A stretch of DNA of 64,000 bases, from positions 1,116,001 to 1,180,000 of the forward strand of contig CBDEUQ010000003.1 of the NCBI GenBank assembly GCA_965243325.1, given 5' to 3'. A program made the position numbers and the translations under genes. This DNA is from JANQOH01 sp965243325 (GTDB taxonomy: Bacteria; Pseudomonadota; Alphaproteobacteria; UBA7887). Shown piece after piece: positions 8,272 to 16,496 of this stretch. How positions within the stretch are numbered: position 1 is the first letter of the stretch; each line of letters begins with the position of its first letter. The notes beneath the pieces were generated by a model. It made no database searches. It was not told where the DNA came from and saw only the letters and a program-made list of their open reading frames with translations.

Positions 8272-9258
8272 TCACGACCGCGCTCCCGAGTCTCGACCGT
8301 TGGGGGCGATCAGGTCGGCGTAGCGCAGGCGCTTGCCCTCCATGCCGGCCACGATCCCGGTCATCTGGTCGATGGTGTCGGCGTTCCGCGCGTTGTGCCG
8401 CCCGGCGAACTCCTGCACGTAGCGGTCAAGATGCTTCGGCGACATCTTGTGGTAGATGCCCTGGTAGCCGCGCTTGAGCATGGCCCAGAAGCTCTCCATA
8501 CCGTTGGTCGAAGCCATCTCGCGGACATATTCGGAGACGCTGTGGTTGACCGCCTCGTGGTCGAACTCGGGCATCCCCTTGTAGGCCACCGCCTCGTCCG
8601 TGTAGAGCGTCGCGCCGGGCTGCACGTGCTCGCGGACGAAGCCCTTGAGGGTCGGACCGTCCGTGTGCTCGACGACGCGCGCGGCGACCCGGTTGGTCGC
8701 ACGGTCCTTTGCACCGGCAACCGCGGTCATGTCGACCGCGCCCCGGCCCGTCAGCTCCTTCCGCTTCGACAGCGACTTGTTCTTGCGCTTGCCCCCCATG
8801 TGCGTTTCGTCGACCTCCACCGGCCCAGTGAAGGGACCGACCTCGGCCTCAAACGCCAGCCGCAGCCGATGGAGCATGAACCATGCCGCCTTCTGGCTGA
8901 TGCCCACCGCGCGATGCAACTGCATCGACGACACGCCCTTGATGTTCGTCGTGAACAGGTAGATGCCGACCGCCCAAGCGCGATATTTGAGGTTCGATCC
9001 CTCCATCACGGTCCCGGTCTTAATCGAGAACATCGTCTTGCTCTTGCCCGTGTGGCAGTCCCGGCAGCGATGCGTCATCGTCTTGTGCGCGATGCCGACC
9101 TGGACGTTCACGGACCCGCAACGCGGGCAATGCGGCCCGTCCGGCCACCGCTGCGCGGCTATCCACTCGCGCGCGTCGTCTTCGTCATGGAACATCGCGG
9201 CCACCTCCAGGAGCGTCAGTCCCTTGCGGTGAGCCTTTCCGGGTGTCTTGGCGGTCAT
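8272..9258 (-). CDS. IS1595-family transposase
   Basis: 328 residues, ATG 9258 with GGAGG six bases upstream. The N-terminus carries a zinc ribbon (CPRCG and CRDC pairs, about residues 45-82), then the ISXO2-like DDE nuclease. Catalytic candidates are the D of VEVDETHMGGK, the D of LYTDEAVAYKG and the E of NGMESFWAML. The length and the DETHMGGK box are typical of IS1595. The gene is intact and should be able to mobilise the flanking 23-bp repeats at 1903-1925 and 9320-9342. Confidence 0.93.
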   Translation of the reverse strand: MTAKTPGKAHRKGLTLLEVAAMFHDEDDAREWIAAQRWPDGPHCPRCGSVNVQVGIAHKTMTHRCRDCHTGKSKTMFSIKTGTVMEGSNLKYRAWAVGIYLFTTNIKGVSSMQLHRAVGISQKAAWFMLHRLRLAFEAEVGPFTGPVEVDETHMGGKRKNKSLSKRKELTGRGAVDMTAVAGAKDRATNRVAARVVEHTDGPTLKGFVREHVQPGATLYTDEAVAYKGMPEFDHEAVNHSVSEYVREMASTNGMESFWAMLKRGYQGIYHKMSPKHLDRYVQEFAGRHNARNADTIDQMTGIVAGMEGKRLRYADLIAPNGRDSGARS

Positions 9259-9319
9259 GCGGCAACCTCCGTTTGTGACTATAAGTTAGCGCAGGTCGCG
9301 GGTGCGCGCATCAACAAAA

Positions 9320-9350
9320 TGTGATTATTCGCTATAATTTCCTAAGGCAG
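9320..9350 (-). repeat. Right terminal inverted repeat and target duplication of the IS1595-type transposon
   Basis: 9320-9342 is the inverted partner of 1903-1925, and TAAGGCAG at 9343-9350 repeats 1895-1902 in direct orientation. The target lay a few bases beyond the 3' end of the recombinase gene that ends at 9370. Confidence 0.85.
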
Positions 9351-9369
9351 GGCGCGTCTCCCCCCGACT

Positions 9370-10524
9370 CTACCGCATGGCGTCTGCAATTTTCATCCCC
9401 ACCCGCTCGGCCGCCCCTTCGACTTCCCGATCCCCGACATGAGCGTATCGGAGCGTCATGGCGGGCTGCGAGTGCCCGAGCATCCGGGCGACGGTGGGCA
9501 GCGGAACGCCTCTGGCCACGGCCTGGCTGGCTACGGTATGGCGAAGATCATGCACGCGCACATCCTCGATCCCGGCCTCCCGCCTGGCGCGGGGCCAAAG
9601 ACCGAGATCACCGGACAGTGGCCTTGCCGAGCGCCTTGGCGAGGGAAAGACGAAGGCGCTCTTCGTTCGCGGCTGGCGGGCGATGACAACCTGCGCAGCC
9701 TTGCTCAGCCATACCGTGCGCGGCCCCGTCTTGGAATCGGCCAACCTGAGGACGTTGCCGTCGACCTCCGACCGTTTGAGCGTCAGGATTTCGCTTTTCC
9801 GGCAGCCGGTCAGCAACAGCAGCCGGATGATGTCCGCCTGTTGCCGCCGAGATGGCCTTTGGTCGACCAGCCGATCGAGCGAGCGGTGAAGTCGATCGAT
9901 CTCGTCGGTCGAGAGAAACCTTGTGAGCCTGGGCCGCGGATTTCTCCCGATGTCCGCTGTCGGGTTCGCGGAGATCAGGCCGGCGCCGACCGCGGCGTTC
10001 AGGATCTGGCGCAGCACCTGGAGCGCGTTGTTCGCCCCGCCGGGCGCGCTCTTGCTGTAGGCGTCGAACCATCGTTCGACATCGAGCCGCCGAAGGCGAT
10101 CCAGCCGGAGCGTTCCAAAGGCGGGCAGGAGCTGGGTTTCCAGTATCCGCTCGACATCCCTTTGCCGCGTCGACCCCCATCGTGCGCCAGCGGCCGGCAG
10201 CCAATCGCCGGTGGCGAATACTCGAAACAGCGGAGCGCCGGGCGAACCCCTCCCGTCGACGGTGCCCGGGAGGGCCTTGCAACTCTGAAGGGCGAGGCAC
10301 GCCGACCGGGCGGCCTCGACCGTCATGAGCGCCGCCGGACCGACGGTCGCCCGCACCGCCCGCCCGTTCGCCTGTCCATGCCAGACAAAGCTGCGATGTC
10401 CCGACGGGCGTACACGAACGCCCAGCCCGGGCATGCGCTTGTCCCAGACGATGTATTCGGTCCTGCCCGGCTTCAGCCTCGCGAGGCTGGCATCCGTAAG
10501 GCGTACCCTTTTGCGGACCGTCAT
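9370..10524 (-). CDS. Tyrosine recombinase (phage-type integrase), downstream member of a pair
   Basis: 384 residues. The N-terminus is a DUF4102-like arm-binding domain (MPGLGVRVRPSGHRSFV). A SAM-like core-binding region and the catalytic domain follow. The catalytic set is visible: Arg in TGCRKSE, HDLRH, His in MLGHSQ and Tyr in LRYAH. The ATG overlaps the stop of the upstream recombinase by four bases (ATGA), so the two are translationally coupled. Strand exchange by a pair of such enzymes is expected for RIT-like or other multi-recombinase elements; a third member is absent. The gene looks intact. Confidence 0.9.
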   Translation of the reverse strand: MTVRKRVRLTDASLARLKPGRTEYIVWDKRMPGLGVRVRPSGHRSFVWHGQANGRAVRATVGPAALMTVEAARSACLALQSCKALPGTVDGRGSPGAPLFRVFATGDWLPAAGARWGSTRQRDVERILETQLLPAFGTLRLDRLRRLDVERWFDAYSKSAPGGANNALQVLRQILNAAVGAGLISANPTADIGRNPRPRLTRFLSTDEIDRLHRSLDRLVDQRPSRRQQADIIRLLLLTGCRKSEILTLKRSEVDGNVLRLADSKTGPRTVWLSKAAQVVIARQPRTKSAFVFPSPRRSARPLSGDLGLWPRARREAGIEDVRVHDLRHTVASQAVARGVPLPTVARMLGHSQPAMTLRYAHVGDREVEGAAERVGMKIADAMR

Positions 10525-11648
10525 CCCGAACCTCCCGCAAGGACCGGGGCCAGGGCGTCGACCGCCTCGCGGACCGACGCGTCGGACAGGTGTGCGTATT
10601 TCAGGGTGGTCGACGGTTTTTCGTGGCCGAGCAGGCGGCCCACGGCGCGGATCGATTCCCCGTTCAGCAGCGCCATGCTCGCGTAGGAATGACGGAGGTC
10701 ATGAAGGCGGACATCCTGCAGACCGGCCTCGATCCGCACCCGCGACCAGAAGTAGTCGAGCCATCTCTTCGGCGCGCGCAGGCGCGCCGCGGGGAAGACC
10801 CACCGCGACGTGCGCGGAAGGCGATCGAGCGTCTCCCGCGCCGCCCGGCACAGCCAGACCGTGCGCGGGCCCGTCTTGCTGACCTCCAGGTAGAGGTTTC
10901 CATCCCGGTAGAAGCGCCATTCCAGGGTCAGGACCTCCGACTTGCGGCACCCGGTCAGAAGAAGCAGGCGGACCGCCGCCACATACAGCGGATGGTCCGC
11001 CGCATGGTTGTCCAGGACCCGGCCGAGGCGGCGGTATTCCTCCGGCGACAGGAAGCGTTCGGAGCGCCTCTGCCGGTAGCGCCGAACGCCCTTGCAGGGG
11101 TTGCTGTTCTCCGGGCGATATCCCCATGCCTCGGCCTGCTGCATGACGACCGACAGGATCGGCGCGGAGCGATTCGCGGCCGCCGGCGTCGCGTGGAGCG
11201 AACGGAACCACTTCTGGACCTCGTCGCGCGCGATCGCCGCGATGGGGCGTCCGGCGAAGAAGGGCAGGATCTGGCAGCGAAGGTAGCCGCGGTTGACCTC
11301 CAGGGTTCGCGGTTTCCAGCGACGGCCATAGAGGACGAAGACCTCCTCGGCGACGGTCTCGAACAGGGCCTCGCCGGGCGCTTGCGTTCCGGAATCCCCG
11401 CCGTCCCTGAGCGCGGCCAGCATCACCCTGGCCCGGGCGCGCGCGTCCGGCTCGGTCAACGTTGCCGCGTCGCCGACAGTCTTCCAGACGCGGCGTCCCT
11501 CGTGCTGCGTGTGGACGAAATAGCGTTTCGCGCCCGACGGCATCACGCGGACGCCGTATCCCTTCAGTTCGGCGTCGCGGACATCGCGCACCTTGCGGCG
11601 GGAGCTGAGTGCGTCGACGCGGCGCTGGGTAAGGCGGACGGCTGCCAT
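10521..11648 (-). CDS. Tyrosine recombinase (phage-type integrase), upstream member of a pair
   Basis: 375 residues from ATG 11648, preceded by GGGGAG; an alternative upstream ATG at 11714 adds 22 unlikely residues. The architecture matches its neighbour: an arm-binding N-terminus (GYGVRVMPSGAKRYFV), core-binding helices, and a catalytic domain with TGCRKSE, HDLRHSYAS, LGHEK and LKYAH. The two are clearly homologous but well diverged, so this is an old pair and not a fresh duplication. The 5' flank runs directly into a truncated phage capsid gene, which suggests the recombinase unit inserted there. Confidence 0.9.
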   Translation of the reverse strand: MAAVRLTQRRVDALSSRRKVRDVRDAELKGYGVRVMPSGAKRYFVHTQHEGRRVWKTVGDAATLTEPDARARARVMLAALRDGGDSGTQAPGEALFETVAEEVFVLYGRRWKPRTLEVNRGYLRCQILPFFAGRPIAAIARDEVQKWFRSLHATPAAANRSAPILSVVMQQAEAWGYRPENSNPCKGVRRYRQRRSERFLSPEEYRRLGRVLDNHAADHPLYVAAVRLLLLTGCRKSEVLTLEWRFYRDGNLYLEVSKTGPRTVWLCRAARETLDRLPRTSRWVFPAARLRAPKRWLDYFWSRVRIEAGLQDVRLHDLRHSYASMALLNGESIRAVGRLLGHEKPSTTLKYAHLSDASVREAVDALAPVLAGGSG

Positions 11649-11761
11649 GACTGCGACTCCCCGTTCTGTTGCATCGGGGTGCGAAACCGGGCTCGATCTC
11701 GTGCCCGGTTGCACCGAAAACGGGGAAAATGCACAATCACGTCAGTTAGTTAGCACCGAAG

Positions 11762-12004
11762 GTGCGGCTGCCCGTGTGGTACTGGACGGACGCCAACGAC
11801 TGGTATCTCGCGGCGGATCCGGACGACATCCCGTGCATCGAGGTCGGCTTCCTCGACGGGCGCGAGGAGCCCGAGCTGTTCGTGCAGGACAACCCGACGG
11901 TCGGCAGCCTATTCACGCACGACAAGATTTCCTACAAGATCCGCCACGTCTACGGCGGCGACGTCCTCGACCACCGCGGCCTGTACAAGGCGGCGGTCGC
12001 CTGA
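11762..12004 (+). pseudogene. C-terminal fragment of a phage major capsid protein
   Basis: About 80 residues remain after an in-frame TAG at 11747-11749. The text (WYLAADP, IEVGFLDGREEPELFVQDNP, KIRHVYGGDVLDHRGLYK) matches the end of Mu-type or HK97-type major capsid proteins, where the C-terminus reads YGG..V.DHRG.YK. There is no N-terminal part in the window and only a doubtful GTG start, so the gene was decapitated. The break lies within about 100 bases of the 5' end of the recombinase pair. Confidence 0.6.
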
Positions 12005-12017
12005 GGCGGCCGGGGCG

Positions 12018-12464
12018 ATGCCGCGCTCCGACTACGTGGCGCTGATCGAGGCGCTGGTGCGCGACGACGCCGGCGCGATCTCGCCCGCCCAGCGGGACGA
12101 CGCGCTGGCGCTCGCCGTGCTGCGCTACGCCGAGGACCGGCCGCGCCCGCCCGGGGCGGCCGGCGCCGCGGCGCCCGTTATCGACGAGCGCCGCGACACG
12201 ATCCCGCCGGCGGACCGCGAGGCGGTGTGCGCGCTCGCTGCGGCGAGCCTGCTCGACCAGCTCGCGGCGCGGCGCGCCGGCGACACCGACTCGACGATCG
12301 GCTCGGAGGCGGTGGGCCGCCAGGCGCTCGCCGACCGCTACGCCCGACTGGCGGACAAGCACCGCAAGCGCTACCGGGAGCTGCTCGCGCTCGACGCGGC
12401 GCCCGGGCGGCGGGTGCGCCCGGCGGGAGCGGCGGCATTGCCGCGGCCTCGGCGATGGCGATGA
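12018..12464 (+). CDS. Phage-associated protein, probable head-completion role
   Basis: 148 residues, ATG 12018. It is acidic to neutral and helical, with a conserved-looking core (DREAVCALAAASLLDQLAARRAGDTDSTIG) and a charged C-terminal helix (LADKHRKRYRELLAL). It starts 13 bases after the capsid fragment and overlaps the next gene by four bases (ATGA). In phages the gene right after the major capsid usually encodes a head-tail connector or decoration protein, which is the only basis for the role given. The GC-rich third position suggests long residence. Confidence 0.5.
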   Translation: MPRSDYVALIEALVRDDAGAISPAQRDDALALAVLRYAEDRPRPPGAAGAAAPVIDERRDTIPPADREAVCALAAASLLDQLAARRAGDTDSTIGSEAVGRQALADRYARLADKHRKRYRELLALDAAPGRRVRPAGAAALPRPRRWR

Positions 12465-12982
12465 GGGAAGCGGGCGGCGGCACCGAGGCAATGCGGGCGT
12501 GGATCGTCGCCACGCTCGAATCCGTCAGCGGCATGGGCCGCGTCCACGGCCGCGAGCGCCGCGCCACGCGCGCGAGCGACTTGCGGGCGCTCTACGTTCC
12601 GGACGGCGGGCGAGCGCTGTCGGGGGCGTTCGTCCGCCGCGTCGGCCGTGTCGAAACGCGCGTCGGCACCTCGCGCACGTGGCGCGTCGTCACGCGCTGG
12701 CAGGTGCGCCTCTACGCCGCGTTCGACGACGCGGCGGCGAGCGAGCCCGCCTTCGATGCGTTGCTCGACCGCGCCGCCGCCGCCTTCCGCCGCGCCCTCC
12801 GCGAGGCCGGGCGCCGGGGCCCCCTCGCCCGCGCCGCGGCGGCGGACGGCCCGGGCGAGGATGCCGCCGCCGGCCTCGCGCTCGACGACTCGAAGCCCAA
12901 GACGTTCGCCGGCGTCCTCTGCCACGCCGCGCGCCTGTCGCTCGCCACGGTCCACTACGAGGACGAGGCGGAGGGCGGATAG
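12461..12982 (+). CDS. Phage-associated protein, possible tail-completion role
   Basis: 173 residues from ATG 12461, chosen because it overlaps the previous stop as ATGA; other in-frame ATGs lie at 12455 and 12491. The middle has beta-like segments (AFVRRVGRVETRV, WRVVTRWQVRLYAAF) followed by an Ala-rich helix. It is the last of three genes that look like the rest of a structural phage module. No family motif is recognised. Confidence 0.45.
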   Translation: MREAGGGTEAMRAWIVATLESVSGMGRVHGRERRATRASDLRALYVPDGGRALSGAFVRRVGRVETRVGTSRTWRVVTRWQVRLYAAFDDAAASEPAFDALLDRAAAAFRRALREAGRRGPLARAAAADGPGEDAAAGLALDDSKPKTFAGVLCHAARLSLATVHYEDEAEGG

Positions 12983-13059
12983 TAGTATGCGAACGATTCG
13001 CGGTTTTGCGCTCCTTTTCACGCGAGAACTGCGGCCCAGTCTCGTAAGGTTCGACTACG

Positions 13060-14391
13060 GTGCGGTACGCTCACGAGATTCGGGATCCGATCCACGTCTT
13101 CGTCCGTATGGACGATGATGAACGGCGGGTTCTGAACTCCCGGCCGTTTCAAAGGCTGCGAGACGTTCACCAGTTGGCGATGACCTACCTCGTTTATCCG
13201 GGGGCATCGCACAAACGTTTCGAACATTCCCTTGGCGTCATGGAACTCGCCAGCCGGGTTTTCGACACGGTCACCGACCCCGACAACGTGACGGACCCCG
13301 TGAAAAAGCTGCTTCGGCCTCTCGATCATGGGGACCAGCGGGCATACTGGCGACGCGTCCTACGCATGGCCGCGCTCTGCCACGATATCGGTCACCTCCC
13401 ATTCTCCCATGCCGCTGAAGAAGACCTTTTGCCGGACGGATGGAATCATGAACGATTAACAAGAGAGGTGATCTCCAGCGGGGAGATGCGAGCGATATGG
13501 GAAACCATCACGCCGCCGCTTCGTCATGAGGATATCGTGAAGCTGGCCGTGGGTCCGAAGGGCGCTAAGGATATCGAATTTTCCGACTGGGATGCGATCC
13601 TTTCAGAAATCATCGTGGGCGACGCGTTCGGAGTTGATCGCATGGACTATCTTCTTCGCGATTCCCATCACGTCGGAGTCGCTTACGGAAGGTTTGACCA
13701 CTACAGATTGATCGATACCTTACGCATTCTTCCATCTCCTGGCGTGGGTGACGGCAATGGGTCCGACGAACCGATGCTAGGCATGGATGAAGGAGGAATT
13801 CAATCCGCAGAGGCTCTGATGCTTGCGCGTTATTTCATGTACTCCCAAGTTTACTTTCATCATATACGTAGAATCTACGATATCCACCTCAAGGATTTTC
13901 TCAAGGAATGGCTTGGCGACGGAGTTTTCTCGACGAATGTAGACGGCCACCTTGACCGGACGGACAGCGAGATCACGACTGCGCTTTGGAATGCAGCGTT
14001 CGATAGAAACAGTGTGGGCCACATTCACGCGCGTCGTATTATGCGGCGCGAGCATTTCAGGCGAGTATACGAAAGGAATCCTGACGACGTTAAGAGGAAC
14101 CCGGAAGCAGGGCAAGCCGTATTCGAAGCACTGAAGTGCCAGTTTGGCAATGGCGTGGTTCGTCATGACAGGTATAACCAGAGGAATCGTACGCGGGACT
14201 TCCCAGTCAGAATGCGCGACGACCGGATCGTTTCGTCGCTCGCCATGTCCGAAACGTTGAGTCGTATTCCAGTTTTGTCGATAGACAATGTGTATGTCGA
14301 TGCGTCGCTCGCCGACGATGTCCGCCGATGGCTGGCATCGAATCGAGAGGCTGTCGTGGAGATTCAGTCAGAGGAGGAGGAAGGTGGATAG
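13060..14391 (+). CDS. HD-superfamily phosphohydrolase, defence-module candidate
   Basis: 443 residues from GTG 13060, with AAGG upstream. The metal-binding HD signature is complete: H55 (KRFEHSLGV), H108-D109 (LCHDIGHLPFSHAAE) and a later Asp (DRMDYLLRD). This is the layout of dNTP triphosphohydrolase-like proteins such as YwfO. It should hydrolyse a nucleotide or a signalling phosphate; the substrate is not known. The next gene overlaps its stop by eight bases. The pair is lower in GC than the flanks and sits between phage remnants and housekeeping genes, which suggests transfer. Related HD/YwgA neighbours are known in Bacillus. Confidence 0.85.
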   Translation: MRYAHEIRDPIHVFVRMDDDERRVLNSRPFQRLRDVHQLAMTYLVYPGASHKRFEHSLGVMELASRVFDTVTDPDNVTDPVKKLLRPLDHGDQRAYWRRVLRMAALCHDIGHLPFSHAAEEDLLPDGWNHERLTREVISSGEMRAIWETITPPLRHEDIVKLAVGPKGAKDIEFSDWDAILSEIIVGDAFGVDRMDYLLRDSHHVGVAYGRFDHYRLIDTLRILPSPGVGDGNGSDEPMLGMDEGGIQSAEALMLARYFMYSQVYFHHIRRIYDIHLKDFLKEWLGDGVFSTNVDGHLDRTDSEITTALWNAAFDRNSVGHIHARRIMRREHFRRVYERNPDDVKRNPEAGQAVFEALKCQFGNGVVRHDRYNQRNRTRDFPVRMRDDRIVSSLAMSETLSRIPVLSIDNVYVDASLADDVRRWLASNREAVVEIQSEEEEGG

Positions 14392-14935
14392 GTTGAGAAG
14401 GGCGGCGCTAACGACGCGTCTGATCGAGAGAATGCGCGATAATGGGAGCTGGTGTGGGGAGACACACGTACAGAAGGCGACCTTTTTTGCGCAACGAATC
14501 GGCGGTGTTTCGATGGGATATGATTTTATCCTGTACAAGCACGGGCCATTTTGCTTCGATCTTCGAGACGATCTGGCGGCCTTGCGAGCGGATGGAATGG
14601 TGGAGCTCGAAGTGCATTGGCCATACGGGCCGCAGATTGTTCCGACGTCTCAGAGTGAATATATACGAGGGAAGTTTTCAAAAACGCTGAAGAAATATGA
14701 GGGGGGAATCGCGTTCATAGCCGGCGCGCTCGGTGGCAAGGGAGTTGTCGATCTGGAACGTCTGGGAACGGCTCTGTACGTTAGTGACGAACTGGAAGGG
14801 TACGCTTCGATTGATGAGAAGGCGGAGCGTATGACGAAACTCAAGCCGCATATTTCTCGGGCCGATGCCCTCGCCGCGGTTCACGAAGTATCGGAACTTG
14901 CCGAGAATGCGGTACGGCTCGGTATCGCCGCGTGA
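14384..14935 (+). CDS. YwgA-like protein coupled to the HD phosphohydrolase
   Basis: 183 residues from GTG 14384, with a very strong purine-rich site (GAGGAGGAGGAAG) just upstream. The start overlaps the HD gene stop. The N-terminal half has the shape of YwgA and Panacea-like domains: a helix with KATFFAQRI, then YDFILYKHGPFCFDLRDDL and an LEVHW strand. This fold is found in antitoxin-like or partner proteins. The C-terminal half is helical with a basic stretch. In Bacillus subtilis ywgA lies beside the HD gene ywfO, so the association looks conserved. The role, perhaps regulating or directing the HD enzyme, is inferred. Confidence 0.65.
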   Translation: MDRLRRAALTTRLIERMRDNGSWCGETHVQKATFFAQRIGGVSMGYDFILYKHGPFCFDLRDDLAALRADGMVELEVHWPYGPQIVPTSQSEYIRGKFSKTLKKYEGGIAFIAGALGGKGVVDLERLGTALYVSDELEGYASIDEKAERMTKLKPHISRADALAAVHEVSELAENAVRLGIAA

Positions 14936-14964
14936 TTTCGGCGCCGGCGCCCGGCGTCTGAACC

Positions 14965-16494
14965 GTGTACGACGCGACGTGGATGCTGCGCGCGTACGCG
15001 CGGCGGCGGCTCGGGCGACTCGGGCGGCTCGACGCGCGCGAGACGCAGGCGGGTCTGCTCCTCTCCCTCGTCGGCCGGGCGCAGGAGACGCGCTTCGGCC
15101 GCGACCACGGCTTCGCCGGTGTGCGCGACCTCGACGGCTTTCGCGCGCGCGTTCGGTTGCGCGACTACGACGCCTTCTGGGACGACTACTGGCGCGGGTC
15201 CTTTCCGCGCCTGATCGATTGCACGTGCCCGGGGACGATCCCCTTCTTCGCGGTGTCGTCGGGGACCACGCGCGGCGTCACCAAGTTCATCCCGGTCAGC
15301 GGCGAGACGATACGCGCCAACGCGCGCGCCGCCCTCGACGTGCTGGTGCACCATCTCGCCGACCGGCCGCGGAGCCGCGTCCTCGCCGGGCGCGCCTTCA
15401 CGCTCGGCGGCTCGACCGGGCTCGACCGCCGGGCCGCCGGCGTCCACAGCGGCGATCTCAGCGGCATCGCCGCCGCGACGGCGCCGGCGTGGGCGCGCCC
15501 GCGGATGTTCCCGCCGCGGGCGCTCGAGGCGCTCGCCGATTGGGAAGTCAAGATCGACCGCATCGCCGAACGGTCGCCGGGCGCCGACGTGCGTGCGGTC
15601 GCCGGGACGCCGAGCTGGCTGCTGATTTTTTTCGACCGCCTCGCCGAGACCGCTGGCCGGCCGCTGGCCGAGGTCTGGCCCGACCTCGAGCTGCTGATCC
15701 ACGGCGGCGTCGCGTGGCCGCCGTACCGCGCGCGCTTCGCCGACCTGCTCGCCGGCAGCGACGCCGCGACGCGCGAGGTCTACCCGGCGAGCGAAGGGTT
15801 CTTCGCCGTCGCCGACGGCGCCGACGGAGCCGGCCTCAGGCTGCTCGCGGACAACGGCATCTTCTACGAGTTCGTCCCCGTCTCCGAGCTCGGCGCCGCC
15901 TCCCCGACGTGCCACTGGGTCGGCGACGCCGAGCCCGGGGTGGACTATGCGCTGGTCGTCACCACGAACGCCGGGCTGTGGCGCTACGCGGTCGGCGACA
16001 CGGTGAAGCTGGTCTCGCGCGACCCGCCGCGCGTCCTGGTCACCGGCCGCACGAGCTACATGCTGTCGGCGTTCGGCGAGCACGTGATCGGCGCCGAGCT
16101 CGAACGCGCGGTGGCCGACGCCGCCGCGGCGATCGGCGCGACGGTCAGCGATTTCGCCGTCGGCAGCCTGTTTTCCGACCGCCCCGGCGCGCGCGGCGGA
16201 CACCTCTTCGTCGTCGAGTTCGCCGAGGCCGGGGTCGGCGACGTGCGCCTCGCGCGCTTCGCCACGAGCGTCGATTCCACCCTGGAGCGGCTCAACGAAG
16301 ACTATGCGGCGCACCGCGCCGGCGGCTACGGCCTCGACGCGCCGCGCGTCGCCGCGATGCCGCCCGGCGGATTCGCCGCGTGGATGAAGAGCCGCGGCAA
16401 GCTCGGCGGCCAGAACAAGGTGCCGCGCGTGGTCGGCGACGAGGCGTCGTTCCGCGCGCTCCGCGATTTCGCCAACGCTTACCGAGGACGGTGA
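14965..16494 (+). CDS. GH3-family acyl-adenylating enzyme
   Basis: 509 residues from GTG 14965. The sequence follows the GH3 fold: an N-terminal ATP/AMP motif (FFAVSSGTTRGVTKFIP), a middle motif (EVYPASEGFFAV), and YALVVTTNAGLWRYAVGDTVKL before the C-terminal domain. GH3 enzymes activate a carboxylate with ATP and usually join it to an amino acid or amine. Plant members act on hormones; bacterial substrates are mostly unknown. It follows the YwgA-like gene by 29 bases but its composition is that of the backbone. Three bases separate it from the HAD gene, so the two probably share a transcript. Confidence 0.85.
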   Translation: MYDATWMLRAYARRRLGRLGRLDARETQAGLLLSLVGRAQETRFGRDHGFAGVRDLDGFRARVRLRDYDAFWDDYWRGSFPRLIDCTCPGTIPFFAVSSGTTRGVTKFIPVSGETIRANARAALDVLVHHLADRPRSRVLAGRAFTLGGSTGLDRRAAGVHSGDLSGIAAATAPAWARPRMFPPRALEALADWEVKIDRIAERSPGADVRAVAGTPSWLLIFFDRLAETAGRPLAEVWPDLELLIHGGVAWPPYRARFADLLAGSDAATREVYPASEGFFAVADGADGAGLRLLADNGIFYEFVPVSELGAASPTCHWVGDAEPGVDYALVVTTNAGLWRYAVGDTVKLVSRDPPRVLVTGRTSYMLSAFGEHVIGAELERAVADAAAAIGATVSDFAVGSLFSDRPGARGGHLFVVEFAEAGVGDVRLARFATSVDSTLERLNEDYAAHRAGGYGLDAPRVAAMPPGGFAAWMKSRGKLGGQNKVPRVVGDEASFRALRDFANAYRGR

Positions 16495-16496
16495 CG

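Larger units (their letters stand above)
1903..9342. mobile_element. Passenger-carrying IS1595-family transposon, 7.4 kb
   Basis: The boundaries are 23-bp inverted repeats at 1903-1925 and 9320-9342 (21 of 23 matching), flanked by the direct 8-bp duplication TAAGGCAG at 1895-1902 and 9343-9350. An 8-bp duplication and ends beginning GG fit the IS1595 family, and the transposase for that family is at 8272-9258 just inside the right end. The duplication implies that the whole segment moved as one unit. Passengers are a 61-residue protein, a DDE transposase, a duplicated-domain protein, a secreted repeat protein, three tiny ORFs, a lipoprotein metallopeptidase pseudogene and a 5'-truncated gene. 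IS1595 elements with passengers are known, but this cargo is not one I recognise. Confidence 0.8.
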
